Shown here: positions 1 to 12,300 of the stretch, in pieces
Layout: the number at the start of each line of letters is the position of its first letter
How positions within the stretch are numbered: the first letter of the stretch is position 1
From: Emydura subglobosa
Taxonomy: Eukaryota; Chordata; Testudines; Chelidae
NCBI GenBank assembly: GCA_007922225.1
Contig: ML679946.1
Location: forward strand, 90,610,407-90,674,406
Length of the DNA stretch: 64,000 bases
Reading direction: 5' to 3'
Position numbers and translations under genes: made by a program
Notes under the pieces: generated by a model
Seen by the model: the letters and a program-made list of their open reading frames with translations, nothing else
The model's database searches: none
What the model was told of the DNA's origin: nothing

Positions 1-571
1 AGGAAAAACTGCTAGCATTGATTCACAACAGTTCATCAATGAACGAACGTCCCATTAATAGCCAAGTAGTTTTATTAAAGGGAGTTTAACTTTAAATCCA
101 TTTAGTAAGTTTTAAAATCAACTTTAACTTATAGCAAGAACATAGTAGCTGATCCTTAACACACAATACATATAGATAATTATCAGACCGTTAAGTTAGT
201 ACACTAGAATGAAGCAGATGTCCTTTGGTCTAACTTTCCCTGCCTCTCTATTTAAAGCAGCAGACACACATGGAACAATAGTTCACGTTCTTGCAGTGCT
301 GCACATCCATATTGCACTGATTGCTACAGCACACTCCACGATGCTTTCTGCTGCAATTTTATTAGCTAAACATTGATGCAGTAAAAACCAATGCCAGATG
401 GCTGCTACCATGAACGGGAAATAATCCCTCTGCAAGTTGTGACTTTAAATATGATAAAAGGAAGGAATGTCAAAACAATGGCCAATGATTTCCCTGACCT
501 TTATTTTCATCTTTATTTTCAGTAGAGTTTACATGACAGAGGTGTGAGAAATAAGATGTTCCTAGGCATTA

Positions 572-757
572 TGGTCTTGTCTACACTTTACTTTTCTCCT
601 AAAGTTTCCAAAAGTTGTTACCTCCAATTTAGCTCCACCCACTACTCCAAGCCTGTTTGTATTGCACAGTCAGCTCTGTCTACATTCCCACTGGTGGAGC
701 TGCAGCTATGGTAGCACATGCTTAATCGAAGGGGGAAAATCCTAGTGTAGACTCATT
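572..757. mobile_element. Short non-autonomous DNA transposon (MITE)
   Basis: The left end reads GGTCTTGTCTACACTTTAC and the right end is TAGTGTAGACTCA, giving diverged terminal inverted repeats that share TTGTCTACACT. There is no coding capacity. The same ends occur in several other elements in this window. The superfamily is uncertain. Confidence 0.55.
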
Positions 758-2439
758 CTAGAATTGGACCTGATCAGAGGTCCTTACCTGCTTGCAACTC
801 CAGTGAGAGTTAATGGGAGCTTTGCATACTAAAAGGACTTCAAATGGAGCGAAGAGAACTTAAACAAAATGCGAATCTATTTAAGTATTTATATGGCTGC
901 CACCACTTATAATATGGTCATGCAATTATTTATTTTCTCCCTTCAGCATATGTGCAGGGTACACAATCATCCTTTGTATTCCACAGCAGTGATAAATGTT
1001 CAGACATCACAATGTTAAAATCATCTGACAAAAGGGATCCTAAAATTGGGACCTTTTATCTCATCTAACAAAAAAAGGAGAATTTAAAGAGCTTCTAAAG
1101 CTACTTAATAAAAAATCTCATATACACACTAAAATTCTGAAGAGCAAGTTCTCAAGAACTGCTGAGTAACTCAAAAAAGTACCTAGAATCAATATCTAAA
1201 AGTAAGTACCCATTAGCACAACACGTCATGAACTTGGACACCAGCTGCTGATGGGATGAGAGATGTTCCGATTCAGGTATATTAAGTGTAAGTAGTGCTC
1301 AAAGAGGGACTTTACTGGGCAGTTCAGATCCAAAATGCAGGTTTTGTACAAGTTTTATAAAATGAGTTTGGGGGGAGGTTTGCAGGGAGGGTGTTTGACT
1401 ATTAATTGGTTTCCCCCCCAACCCCCCAAATAAATGAAGCTGAAAACTCTTCAGATTTAATCATTTTCCCTTGCAGTATTTGCAAGCCTTGAACTAAACA
1501 CAATGTGCCACGCAGACCCTGAATGTGAAACCTATCAAACACAAATTAAACAATAGTGAAATCTGATCAGTCTAGCGAGATGTAAGTAGATTTTCTATTT
1601 TTTCAATTATAATCTATGAGGTTATTCATGATTTTAGTTAATTTAAAAGAATGATTTTTAATTATAATGTGTCTAACAACGTTAACTCACCCCAGCTCCA
1701 AAATGGTCACACCTGTAGCTACAACAATTTATGCCAGCTGGGGATCTGCCCCGAGACCCTGCTCCATCACAACACCTGAAGTACACACACCACCTTAAGC
1801 ACATGCTTAAGTGTGTTACTGAATCAGGTCCTATGCACAAGCAGTACACAGAAGTGGGAAGGGCTTATTTTTGGGGCCAAAGAGCACAGTGTGAAAAAGG
1901 AGAGGAATTTAAAGATGGAACAGTAATTGCATTCATTGGAAACAAACAAATATAAATGAAAAATGTAGATCAATTAAGACTGCAAATGCATTTCCTATGG
2001 TCTTAATAACATTGTCATAAAGCAGCCACACAAAAAAAAAACCTAATTGTACAAAATCAGTAAGATTTTCAAGAACATTGCAAAACCTCCATTTCCCTTT
2101 CCATAAAAGGCCTGCCATTTTGCCAAATATCTTTTTGCAAATTTGGAAAAAACAATCCTAAAAACATTCATTCTCTTTAGCATTCTAGTACTTAAGGGCT
2201 TCCCATTTACCTTAAAAGGAAACACATTTATCCCCATTAATAATTATCCCTATGGAATAGGGGTGTTTAAGTGTCAAAGCTTCTAGCAGGCACTACACTG
2301 ACAACACTAAGCTAATTCCATGCTAGATAGAAGCAGAATTTGAACCACAATCTCTAGAGGGAACTGGGGAGTAAGCGTATTAACTTTAAAAACCAAAAAA
2401 CATCATGAGACATGTAAGTGTCAAATGAGTATCCATGTA

Positions 2440-2620
2440 CTCATATCAGTGTGTCTGTCGCCCGTGTTTCTTTCCCACTCCCACTCCCTGTTAGTCATAA
2501 ACTAACTTGTCTGTTACATCCCTCATTTAAATTGAGCTCTTTTCAAGCAGGAATTTCTCTCTTTTGTTTTCTGTGATGTTCCTAGCACACTTGTGGGAAC
2601 TCTAAAACAACAAATTAGAT
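2440..2620 (+). repeat. L2/MIR-like 3' tail fragment
   Basis: The order of short blocks (GAGCTCTTTTCAAGCAGGAA, then TCTCTTTTGTTTTCTGTG, then CCTAGCACACTTGTGGGA) resembles the conserved 3' tail shared by L2 LINEs and MIR-type SINEs, which reads roughly GAGCTCTT...GGCAGGGA...CCTAGCACA. It is strongly diverged. Confidence 0.4.
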
Positions 2621-5618
2621 AATCTTCTACCTTCCTCACCACTCCTCAGATATATTTTAACAAACCTTGCAATCCAAGATGGGCCCATAAGGCAGTGCTG
2701 AGATCTGGATCTAGATTAAATTTATGGTAAAATTTAGTGCCAGAATTTTGAAGCTTTTCCTAGCAAGCTTTCTGTCACAACTGAATTGGAAAGTAAACTC
2801 CTTTTGGCTTTGAATACAAACTATATGGACAGCTTCGGATCAGCGTTTTAAGAGTATAATCTTCTGCCCTAACACATGCCTCCTTCATCCTCATCCCTTA
2901 GAATTCAAAGAGGATTTAATGTATTTGGTCTATCTTTTCTTATGGCTTGTGTAGCCTATATTTGTTCTGATTCCATGCAACTATGTGGAAACTCAGCTTC
3001 TGACTTTGTTGAGATCAGTAATTAGGAACCAAGAGTTTCTTTATATAAAACACTGCAGACTGATAGTAAGAATAATGCAGTCAGAACTGAGGCATATTAA
3101 GCAGATATTTAGGAGGAAGCATAAGAACATTTTTGTCTTCATGATGCCTGCCATTAGCTAGACATGGATCTTATTTTAAGGACAATGTCTTGATGTTTCA
3201 AGTCTGGGTATCCGGGGGGGGGAGGGAAGGGGTGAGGCGGCGGCAGTGGACAGGAAGAGGAAAAGGTGCCTGATTCCTATTTTCTTCCAAACTTTGCTGC
3301 TTTTTCAAAATATTAGAGGAAGTAGCTACACTCCTCTCCATTGTGTGAGAGATCCATTGGGCTGACAGTCTCAGGAATTAATTTTTTTCACTTCTATACC
3401 AGCTTTAGTTTGTTTTATACAAGTCTCAAGGTAAAGAGAATGACAAAGATTTCCTAAGAAATATGGTGGATCCTGATTTCACTGTATATTGGCTCTCTGG
3501 GCTGGCCTCCTTTGCTCTCCTCATTTCAAACCTCCCTTACCATTCCCGTCGCCATTTATTTTGTCCCCCCGCCCCAGTCTCCCTCAATTCCTACCTTAAA
3601 GAAGCTTTGGTTCCAAGTGAATGTTCAAGACAGAGACAACTCTGGGATCTGAAGTGTCCCAAGAATGCACTGCACACCAGCATGGGTGATTCAGGAAGGA
3701 GTCTGACAGCATATCGCAGAGTGCCAAAATGCAGAAAGGCTGAGTGGGTTTTTAAACCAGCACCTAGTCACAGCATTATCGCCACAGAATCCATGTCAGG
3801 ATGAAGACACTAACGTAAAGGGCCTTTGTACCTCTCCATTCCCCCTTTTAATCCTTTCACAAAGTAAAACAGGACACCACATTGAGCTGATCTTCTCTTG
3901 GCTAGCTTTGGTTCTTTAAAAAAACAATTAAGGCAACGCACTCCACTGTATGCACTCCTCCTCATGGGGACAGGATAAGAGAACACATACAAGTCACGTT
4001 GCTTAATGCATTTCTGGAAGGTGCTCAGATACTACAGTGATAAGCATGGTATAAGAACCTGTATAGGACAGAACTGAACATAATGCCCTCTCTGCTGGAG
4101 AACGAAGCTAAGTGTTCCTTCTCTCCAGAGAGTCTCTGCAGCACTTAGTGCTCCTGCTGGCCTACGAGAGAGCAAGGGGTAACCTGCTAGGTGTAACAAG
4201 GGGGAAATGCAGGTGGTAGAGAGGGGAATACCATACCCTAGTTTGATAAAATTAGGCTGAAATCAGCCAATTCCACAAACAAGGAGGAAACAAAGCAAAA
4301 ACCACAGAAAGAACCTAAACAGAGGCTATATTTTGACATTGGACTTCCTCCAGAAGAACTCCTGATACAAAGACTGCTGGATCCAATGTGCTAACCCCCT
4401 ATTTTGCAGCCTTTTGCTATTTCTTTTCTTTCCCCTCCACTCTTCCTTTATGTAGTTAGTCAAGCTTCAAGAGCAATTTATTTACTCTGAAATAATTTAG
4501 TCACATGATTATCCATTAGACTACTTGTTCATAAACTCTGTTAACTCAATGGTCAAAAAGGAAAGCTAGGGATGCGTAAACTGCCTTGGATAAAACATGA
4601 ATTCCTCCGAATCTCTGAGGTGTGGAAAGTTAAGGAAACACCACATCCCACCACTCACTTTTCTTGAGTCCGCACTTTCCAGTTTCAGCCAGGATCAGAA
4701 GCATAAGTTCCCACATGGAAATCGTCCAAAGCATATTTCCAGCCCAGCTGATATTGGAGAGCAAAGGACCAGGAAATAACAAAAGGCTCTTCCTGCAAGT
4801 TTTCCAGTCCAGTTTTGCAAGCATGTGGAGGTTGTAATAAGAATCTGAAACTTACAGGTTTGTGAATTTGACTTCTCTGACACTCTCTAACTTGAGGCAT
4901 GTACAAATTTAAAATCACGCACTGACCAGTCACCAATGGGAAAAAAATAAACCACCATGAAAGCCACAGCTTCTGCTATTCAACAATTAATGGATTATGA
5001 GAGAAAGAGCTTGGTAATAGTTCCCTGTTGGAGAGGAGGGAACATTTGTGCTGCTCTTCTTTACCTCCTCTTTAGCTTTTCACTATTGCTAAGTGCACTC
5101 TCTGACAGCAACCAATACCAGCTTCCTACAGCTGTCATTTTATGAATCTTGTAACAAATAATGGGAGGTTTAGGAGATTATAGGTTGTAAAAGATGGGGG
5201 TGGAAAAGGAGAAACAGCATAATTTCCTGCTATAACTACTTCAGAATATTTGCATAATGGCTTTTCTATACTATTCCGAAGCTTTCAGGAAATTTTGCCT
5301 GTATTAACACTGCAAAAGTCATACTACTCTATCAGTTTCTTAACATGAAAAAGACCACACAAAAGTTCCATTTTAAAAAAACTCCCTATATGCTCATCCA
5401 TTTTGTACACAGATTTTCAGGCACTTTAAGGCATTTTAAAACAGCAGCTTTTATGATTCTACTAGAACACCATTACAGATGAGGTGTATGAAGGTGCACA
5501 ACAGATGTGACACTATATAGAATGTTGGCTTTTCCACAGAACATCCTATAGTTATGCAATCTTTGCCAATGAACCCTTCACAAAAGTACCTCAATGGTAA
5601 AAGTATGGAGAAAGTTAC

Positions 5619-5693
5619 CTTTCTTTGCTTTCTTCTGCAGCTTCAGCGTGTCTGATGACTTCTTTTTTATCTCTTGGCGGGCTTTTTTGTATT
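5619..5693 (-). CDS. MTSS1: MTSS1 IMD-domain polybasic exon (about residues 129-153)
   Basis: This 75-bp internal exon encodes EYKKARQEIKKKSSDTLK then LQKKAKK, with the first Glu split across the intron. It matches the lysine-rich stretch of the MTSS1 IMD. In IMD proteins this kind of basic surface is known to contact acidic phosphoinositides and actin filaments. The minus strand shows a T-run acceptor ending TTTTTTAG and a GTAACT donor. Both boundaries are phase 1, so the exon is symmetric and its loss would remove 25 residues without a frameshift. The following exon is not visible in 1-5618, so that intron extends past the window edge. No damaging change is seen. Confidence 0.97.
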
Positions 5694-5916
5694 CTAAAAA
5701 ACACAGTCTTTATATCAACACATTTGATATCTGATTCAGTCTTTGTTTTACAAAAAAAAAGGCTACGTTTTGAGACACTATAACTGTTCCCTAGACTAGA
5801 AATTTTAGCACAGAGATATATTCACTTTTGATCAAAGCAGCTTAAAAATTAGACTGGCATTGCGTAGTGTCTGTAGCTTTGGTTTAACAGAGCATTTTAA
5901 CGTGAAAAAGTGCTCA

Positions 5917-6213
5917 CGGGATATATCTGCACGCAATAAAAAACCTGTGGCACTGAATCTCAGTGCCCAAGTCAGCTGACTCAGACTCGTGGAGCTTGGG
6001 CTGTGGGGCTAAAAATTGCAGTGTAGATGTTTGGGCTCAAGCTGGAGACCTTTCCAACTCACAGGGTCTCAGAGCCTGGGTCCCAGCCCAAGCCCAAATG
6101 TCTATCATGCAATTTTATAGCCCAACAGCCTGCACCCAGTCAGCCTGCGTCAGCTGACATGAGCGAACTGCTTCTGTGCCGTAAGTCTTTTATCGCAGTG
6201 TAGACGTACCCAC
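5917..6213. mobile_element. Palindromic MITE with GTCTACACTGC-type ends
   Basis: The left end is CGGGATATATCTGCACGCAA. The right end, reverse-complemented, begins GGGTACGTCTACACTGCGA. Internally CAAGTCAGCTGACTCAGACT pairs loosely with CGTCAGCTGACATGAGCG, and AGCTTGGGCTGTGGGGCT recurs in inverted form, so the whole unit folds back. It resembles the elements at 13583-13841 and 32934-33184. Confidence 0.65.
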
Positions 6214-6567
6214 AATGGACATTTTAACCAAATAAACTAGGTCTTTACAGAAATATCAGTGGAGAACACAAAGCTAAATGAGAGAACTAGCTTGATTCTT
6301 GACTTATCCACTAACAGCAATGGAACACAGAAGGATTTTGACAGGCCTCTCAGAACATTTGTGTTCAAAAATTAGTATCTACTCTTGGTAAGACAGAAAA
6401 GACACTATATTTACTACCCCCTTTGAAAATCAGGGAAGAGATGTCACATCTAGAGGTAGGCAAAACTTTTTTTTTTTTGGCGTTTCCTCCCTCTCCCCCC
6501 ACAATGCAACTTCTGGTCGATTTTGGCAAATTGTTTTGGTCCCAAGTATGCATCTGTTTTAACAGCA

Positions 6568-6790
6568 ATATCACCTTGCTCTTATATAGTGTTTTCCATC
6601 AATAGCTCTCAAAGGGCTTTATAGTGGAGGTCGGTATCATTATCCCAATTTTACAGATGGGGAAACTGAGACAGAAAAAGGAAGTGACTTGCTCAACATC
6701 GCCCAGCAGACCAGCGGCAGAGCCAGTAATTGAACCCAGGTCTCCTCTGCCCCAGTCTAGTGCTCTGTCCATTAGGCCACACGGAGTCCC
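6568..6790 (-). repeat. MIR-type SINE
   Basis: The plus strand shows ACAGATGGGGAAACTGAGAC, GAAGTGACTTGCTCAACATC and AGAGCCAGTAATTGAACCCA. Reverse-complemented, these are the conserved tRNA-B-box-like and CORE blocks of MIR. The orientation is the same as MTSS1. It is an ancient mammalian/sauropsid SINE and no function is implied. Confidence 0.85.
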
Positions 6791-7928
6791 ATCCTCCACT
6801 CTTTGGAGAACCCCACATTTAGGATCTCTGCAACTCTTTCCTGCCCAGTGTGTGTCTCTGCTTAAATCTCCCCCAGACACCTCTGTGGTTGCAAGGGTGA
6901 AGGGCAGGGTGAAAATTCTTTCAGCGACTGATGCTTCTATTAGGCCACAACATCAGCTGGGTGTTAAGAGGCACTTCTTCCTACAAGGACTGCTCTGCTG
7001 CCTCCACAGCAGTCTTAATTGCTCCCAGTGCAACAAGTATGGTGAACTGCACAGCCATGCAGGAAACCCTGATCTGAATGCTCACGGCACTGTCAGGTCA
7101 GCAAGCATGATTTTGCTTTGTTCCACAGACCCAAGGACTTAAATTTTGAAGGCAAAAAGCAAAACAGAAACAAGTTCAAACGGCTATGTCAGAGGTCAAC
7201 TGTCCCCAAAGTGATGCCTCATAGGTCTGAAGTGTTTTTCTGCCAGCAGCCACCAGCTCCTGCTGTGTGAAACTGCCTCCCTCTTCCCCCTGCTGCGCAT
7301 TTCCACCAGAGAGATCACCCCTCCACTGAACAGCCCTGCCACTCTTGCTCTGCCGAGTGCGAAGCTGGCTTGTCCTGCCCTCTAACAGATGGCTTTCCAA
7401 GTTCTCTGAATATTCATCTCTTATATCCAATAGGATATAAAACAAAAAACACCGAATGCTTTACAAGACCACCCAATATCTGGAGGGTGGTCTGGCTGAG
7501 GCTTGACTTACTCTTACAAGTAGCCTGCATATCCCATGACTGTTGAGTGGTGGGTGACATGTCCCGAGCAGCGTGCATGACAAGGCATCACACAGCAAGA
7601 GACTGCTGAGAAATATGCCACGCCAGACTTAAATTTACAAGAGAAGATTCACCTAAGTTTAGTAATATGCTGAAAACATTGCTTTACAGAGTTCATTTGA
7701 ACCCTTCAGCACCTAGCCTCAAATTTAAGCCTGTAAAGTTTGAAGAATTAGCTAACTATATTTGCTATGTAGTTTTAAAATTGGAAGAGAGGATAATTAG
7801 TATAGATACTTAAGCAAATTTAATATGGTTTCCCGAATACCCAGTAAAAGGAGAAGAGCCATGTTAGGAAGATATCCTTTGTTATAACCTTGTCCTATTA
7901 TACTATAGTGTTCTTCCTCTATAACTAC

Positions 7929-8020
7929 CTTTTGCATGGTCTTTATCCAGTTGATTGGCCACTTTCTTCCACTCTTCCATCTGTTCTTGAAGTGGGTTTA
8001 TCAGACAGTCAATTAAAGCA
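7929..8020 (-). CDS. MTSS1: MTSS1 IMD-domain exon (about residues 98-128)
   Basis: This 92-bp internal exon encodes ALIDCLINPLQEQMEEW followed by KKVANQLDKDHAK. The first base completes the Ser codon left by the 9314-9398 exon, and the last G starts the Glu codon completed by the 5619-5693 exon, so the three exons read through in one frame. The acceptor is AATTAG and the donor GTAGTT. The segment is part of the long IMD helices that form the crescent-shaped antiparallel dimer. ALIDCLINPLQEQMEEW distinguishes MTSS1 from MTSS2, which to my knowledge differs at several of these positions. The exon is 92 bp, so skipping it alone would shift the frame. It lies 1,293 bp of intron downstream of the previous exon. 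Confidence 0.97.
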
Positions 8021-9313
8021 CTAATTTTGTTGAAAAAACACAAAGAGCAATCAAATCCTGCAGATGCCCTTATTTCTATATCCAGAGCCAAGGTCAATAT
8101 TGGAGTATTTCATTCTACTGCAACAGTTAATAGTGCCATGGAATGCAAATATCCAAACCTTAGTGTGTCTAGAGTACCTGCTCCACAATAAAATGGTTAA
8201 ATAGTTGTTATGATGTGACCCAAATTCCTCTGGTTGGATGAAAGCCAAAGATGGGACAATTAAAAAACCCACATAAGAGGGTAACCAGAATTAATGTGCA
8301 GAAGTTCTGGGACAGCGCGGAATAGAATATCAACCAGAAGAGTGACCTGAAACAAGGCCAATGTAAGCAATTAGACTTTTCATTTGTCATGTGCTTGCCG
8401 AAGTCAGTGCTTGCAAAACGCTTTAGATTGATGTCCTGGAGACTAAGGGCTTCTATTTATCCAAAAAGATCGTACAAATACATAATGCAGACACAGAGCA
8501 CAAACAGCAGCAGTGCATGCTTCTCTATTCTGCCCTATGCATGTGCCCCAACCCTCACCAGTGGGGACCCTGGTGCTGGGGTAATTCAGTCTCCATGCCC
8601 AGTGAACTACTGGCATCTTTGCTGAGAGTTCCAGTTGTGGTTGTGGATTTATGTAGGCCAAAGAAACGGCAAGTCATTATTTCTTTTTACCACTGGCAAA
8701 GTATGCATTTCATTTCTATGATAAATGAACTAAGCATATCTTTCTTCATGACACACAAGAAGATTGTGTTATTCTCCCCCATCCCACTATTTCTACTTTC
8801 TGTAGAAATCTACTGAGAGGAGTTGCAGCGGAGGAGTTTAGTTCAAGTCAGTTTGCTCCCAAACTTTCTTGGCTGCAGGTTATTTGGGTTCTCATGCATT
8901 TGAGAAGACGGAACAAAGTATTTGCTTTTGCTTTAACTCAGTGACGACACTTAAGCTTCTGAAATTTTAAGCCCAGTCCTCATCATCATGAATTGACTGC
9001 TCACTGCTGAGCTACAATAACTTTGATGACAGGAATTTCCAGCATTTAGAGCAGCTTGAGCTGGCAAGCCCAATTCTCAGAATGAGCAGCTAAATCCTTT
9101 TCTCTCTATTTCTATGAAGTCCAATTTGTCAGGAGAGAGAAAAGAAAGCTCTACTCAGTGACTAAGTCAGAGGTCAGCTGGAAGCCAACACTGGTAAACA
9201 GCTTAATGTGCTCCTGAATGAAAGGGGCTGTGTAACAACTACATTTTGACTGCAGTCCAGTCACCAATGAAAAGTGATTCCCAAGCTTTGGGCCAGGCTG
9301 TACAACTGCTCAC
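8021..9313 (-). other. MTSS1: MTSS1 intron between the 85-bp and 92-bp exons
   Basis: This 1,293-bp intron runs from a GTGAGC donor to an AATTAG acceptor on the minus strand. I see no repeat, RNA gene or coding sequence in it. Confidence 0.9.
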
Positions 9314-9398
9314 CTTGAAAACTGCCTGAGTTTGGACTCTATACTTCTGTGTCTCATGCACATTCTCGTCAGGGCAGACCCAATTTCTCTGGTACCAC
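9314..9398 (-). CDS. MTSS1: MTSS1 IMD-domain exon (about residues 70-97)
   Basis: Internal coding exon of MTSS1 (MIM), a scaffold that bends PI(4,5)P2-rich plasma membrane and binds actin through its N-terminal IMD/I-BAR helical bundle. The 85-bp block translates to a segment containing RMCMRHRSIESKLRQFS, which I recognise as the second-helix region of the MTSS1 IMD. On the minus strand it is preceded by a pyrimidine-rich tract ending TTTTCAG and followed by a GTGAGC donor. It enters with two bases completing a Gly codon and leaves with AG of a Ser codon that the next exon completes. The close paralogue MTSS2 shares much of this helix, but the downstream exons settle the assignment. From memory, mammals have Ala where this copy has Ser in RSIESK. 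No frameshift or stop is present. Confidence 0.96.
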
Positions 9399-12300
9399 CT
9401 GAAAACGAAATACAAGAGAGTTAAGGAACAGGGATCCCTGGGATGGGAATCTCTCACTGTGATGTAGATAGAAGCTGAATTAAATATCACATTGTAAAAT
9501 TAAGTCTCATGTACTATTATAACAGCAGAACTACTAAGCAATATTCAACATTTAGGAAAAAAGATACATATTTCTGCTCACCAGGAGCCCAGAACTAGAT
9601 TAACAAGACGACAAAATAGTTTTCTCTCTAGAGGCTTTAGTGTGGCACAAATACATACAGGATCAACATACTCTCAACATGTTACTTAGAAGGAATCCAA
9701 AGGGAGCCCAAAAGTTGGGAGATCAGAGCTGGATGTGTAGGAGGAAGAAGCAGGGTAAAGAGAGAAGAGAGAGAGAGTAGGGAACCGTAGCATAAACACT
9801 GATCAGGCCAGTGTCTAGTCTAGAGAGAGAGAATCCAAAATCTTGAAACAACATATCCAGGGCTTCTGACTAATTTCTTTTGATCACATTCTTCACAGCC
9901 AATATTGCAAAGGTTCTGATATTAAAAACACCCATTTCAGCACAGGTAACGCTTCCCCTAACCCAATCCTGTATATAAAACACATCTATAGTTATAGACC
10001 GTGCATCTATCACTTCACAAATATTGCCAGAAGATGGCGCTGTTTATTTGCGCTACACACCCATTCATTCATTTCAGTGCCTACAAAAGATAGCCTCTCT
10101 TGATAGCAAATGATTCATTTTCAGGACTTTTTCTCCCAAAAGTATTTTTCTTTTAAAGCAAAAATTTCCTTGCTCTATAATTTAATTAAACACAATAATC
10201 TTGGCCTTTTCAGTGTTCGGTTTTGTTTTGACAGCCATATGGCCCTAACTATATGTAAACCAAGCTATGGCATCTCAGACACAATACAAACTTCTACATA
10301 AAGTCCTCACAAATTCGTTAAAATATTCACCAGGGTTGTGTGAAATACATTTTGAGATTTTAAAATGGTTATGGGTAAGGTTTTCATTGTGATTGTGATA
10401 TTGATCTGATTTGGCAATATACTGTGAAAATTCTGTGAGTTTTGCTAAAAACTAGACTGTTTAAGGGAAAAAAGTTTATTTTTGAGTGAAAAGTTCAGTG
10501 TGGTCAATATTTCATTTTCAAAATCAATTTTTACATTTTTAAAAAGTAGCCAAAAAAGTCATGTTTTTATGTTAAAATTATTTCAGGAAAATTCTTCACA
10601 CAAAGCAAAATTTTGGGCCCACCTTATGACCCAGAAGTAAATTGCAAATATTTTGCACAAAGTGCCATGGATTTTATTTTTCTGGCTCCTATTATGGCAG
10701 AGGCCTTTTGTTTACCCTTTTGAACATGTTCAGAGTTGAACTCCTTTATAGAATTAATTTAATAATGAATATACACAGTAGTTTAAAGTTTTACTAACAT
10801 TTATAAGTTAAGGTGCTGTAGTATAACTAACAATTTTGCAAATACGAGTGAACGAAATATGCAGACCTGAATGGGTCTTTCCAGTGGAGGCAGATCTGTC
10901 TTCTCATTAACACTGCAGTTCATTCAAAAGCTGTGACTACACGTATAGACTGGTACCAAAAAGCATTATGAAAATTTCAGACCCCCTCATTTCCCACAGT
11001 GAAGAACTATTTCTGCTACTGAAGGCATCTTTCTTGCTCCATAATCTCAGTATGGTCTTATTCTCCTTTCCCCCTAAAAGAGAACTACCAGGTCACTAAA
11101 AAACAAGAAAAGAACAGGACTTCTTGTCCTGATGGAGCAGAACTTCTGCTGGAGATTTCAAGGAAGGTCTCTTGAGAAATGAGTGCTAAAACTTTCTCCA
11201 TTGTCATTAGCAGAGCAACTTATCAGTCAAGAAACAGTGGAACGTTGCATTAAGCAAGAACTGAAACTTGAACAGGAATGCAAGTATTCTAGGGTTTCTA
11301 TAGGTTAATATTTATATTTCCCTAACCCTATACCTTGAGAAGAGGAAGAGCCATGTAAGTACAGTAAGGGGGAAATAAGGAACAATGTGTTTTGTAAAAT
11401 GGGGAATAAGGGTCAGCTAAAATAAATAAGGGAACAAATAAAAACTGCCAGGTAGCACTATTATAACCTAAGTAGCAGTAATAAACAAATATAAATATGC
11501 ATTTTCAACACACAAGGATGGTGTATATATGGTTAATACAAATGTCAACACAACAAGGTTATATGAAACAAGGTCTACATATTATTTCTGCTTATTTATA
11601 ACAAAGCACATTCGCAGATTTTCAAAGTATTTACTATTAACTGCAACAAGCTCTTTCAGAGGTCTGACAAAAATAGGGTTTTTCCAGAAAGCTACATTGA
11701 TTTTGGGGTGGCGGAACTTTTTATTTTTTTTTAAACTACATCCGCACATCTTTTGAATTTCCATGTCCTTTGGAAGTATTTATAGAACCATAGTATATAT
11801 TTGAAAGCTTTTTTTAAAAAAATACTGCAAACATTGGGTGTAAATTTCAGTCTATGAATGAAAATTATTCTAAAAAGTTGAAAAGGAAAGTGAGGAGAAC
11901 ATCCACATTTCTGTATGCCTGTTAGAAAATAAAGTCTAGAACTTATAGAAGACGAAGAAAAATGGGTAGAGTCAACGGTGACAAGGAGAAGCAGCATTAG
12001 CACATGAAATTAACTGTCGCTGAATATTAAAGAGAAGGGAATGGGAGAAATTGTCAATGGTTAGCGAGGCTTAGTTTGTTAAAATCTTGCTGCGTAGTGG
12101 GTAGGGCATCTGATAATATGATACTGTATAATACCAGCTAGCTCATCTTATTTTTCTCTCTTCTTCACAATGTTGAATTCACCAGTCAATTTCTCATTGT
12201 AAGTCATAAATGTGAAAGCTGCTGATGTTAATCAGTACTGCAAAAGAGTGGTTAATGTTTAAGTCATTTCCAAACAGCACGCAAATATATCTGACTCAGC

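Larger units (their letters stand above)
1..5618 (-). other. MTSS1: MTSS1 intron 3' of the polybasic exon (partial)
   Basis: This non-coding stretch begins at the GTAACT donor and runs off the left edge. I looked on the minus strand for the next IMD exon and did not find it, so the intron exceeds 5.6 kb. It contains one MITE-like element (572-757) and an L2/MIR-like 3' tail (about 2440-2620). The remainder is AT-rich sequence in which I recognise nothing, apart from short G runs near 3211. Confidence 0.85.
5694..7928 (-). other. MTSS1: MTSS1 intron between the 92-bp and 75-bp exons
   Basis: This 2,235-bp intron is flanked by a GTAGTT donor and a TTTTTTAG acceptor on the minus strand. It holds a palindromic MITE (5917-6213) and a MIR (6568-6790). 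The rest, including the moderately GC-rich stretch 7180-7400, shows nothing I recognise. Confidence 0.9.

Noticed and set aside
6624..7142. 172-codon open frame on the plus strand
   Set aside because: It overlaps a MIR and its flank, shows no domain and has no splice context. It is a chance frame.
10981..11060. Possible earlier MTSS1 exon (AAGGCATCTTTCTTGC region)
   Set aside because: It has slight similarity to codons for a FLDAF-like stretch, but the flanking translation does not match MTSS1 and no correct splice pair is present.
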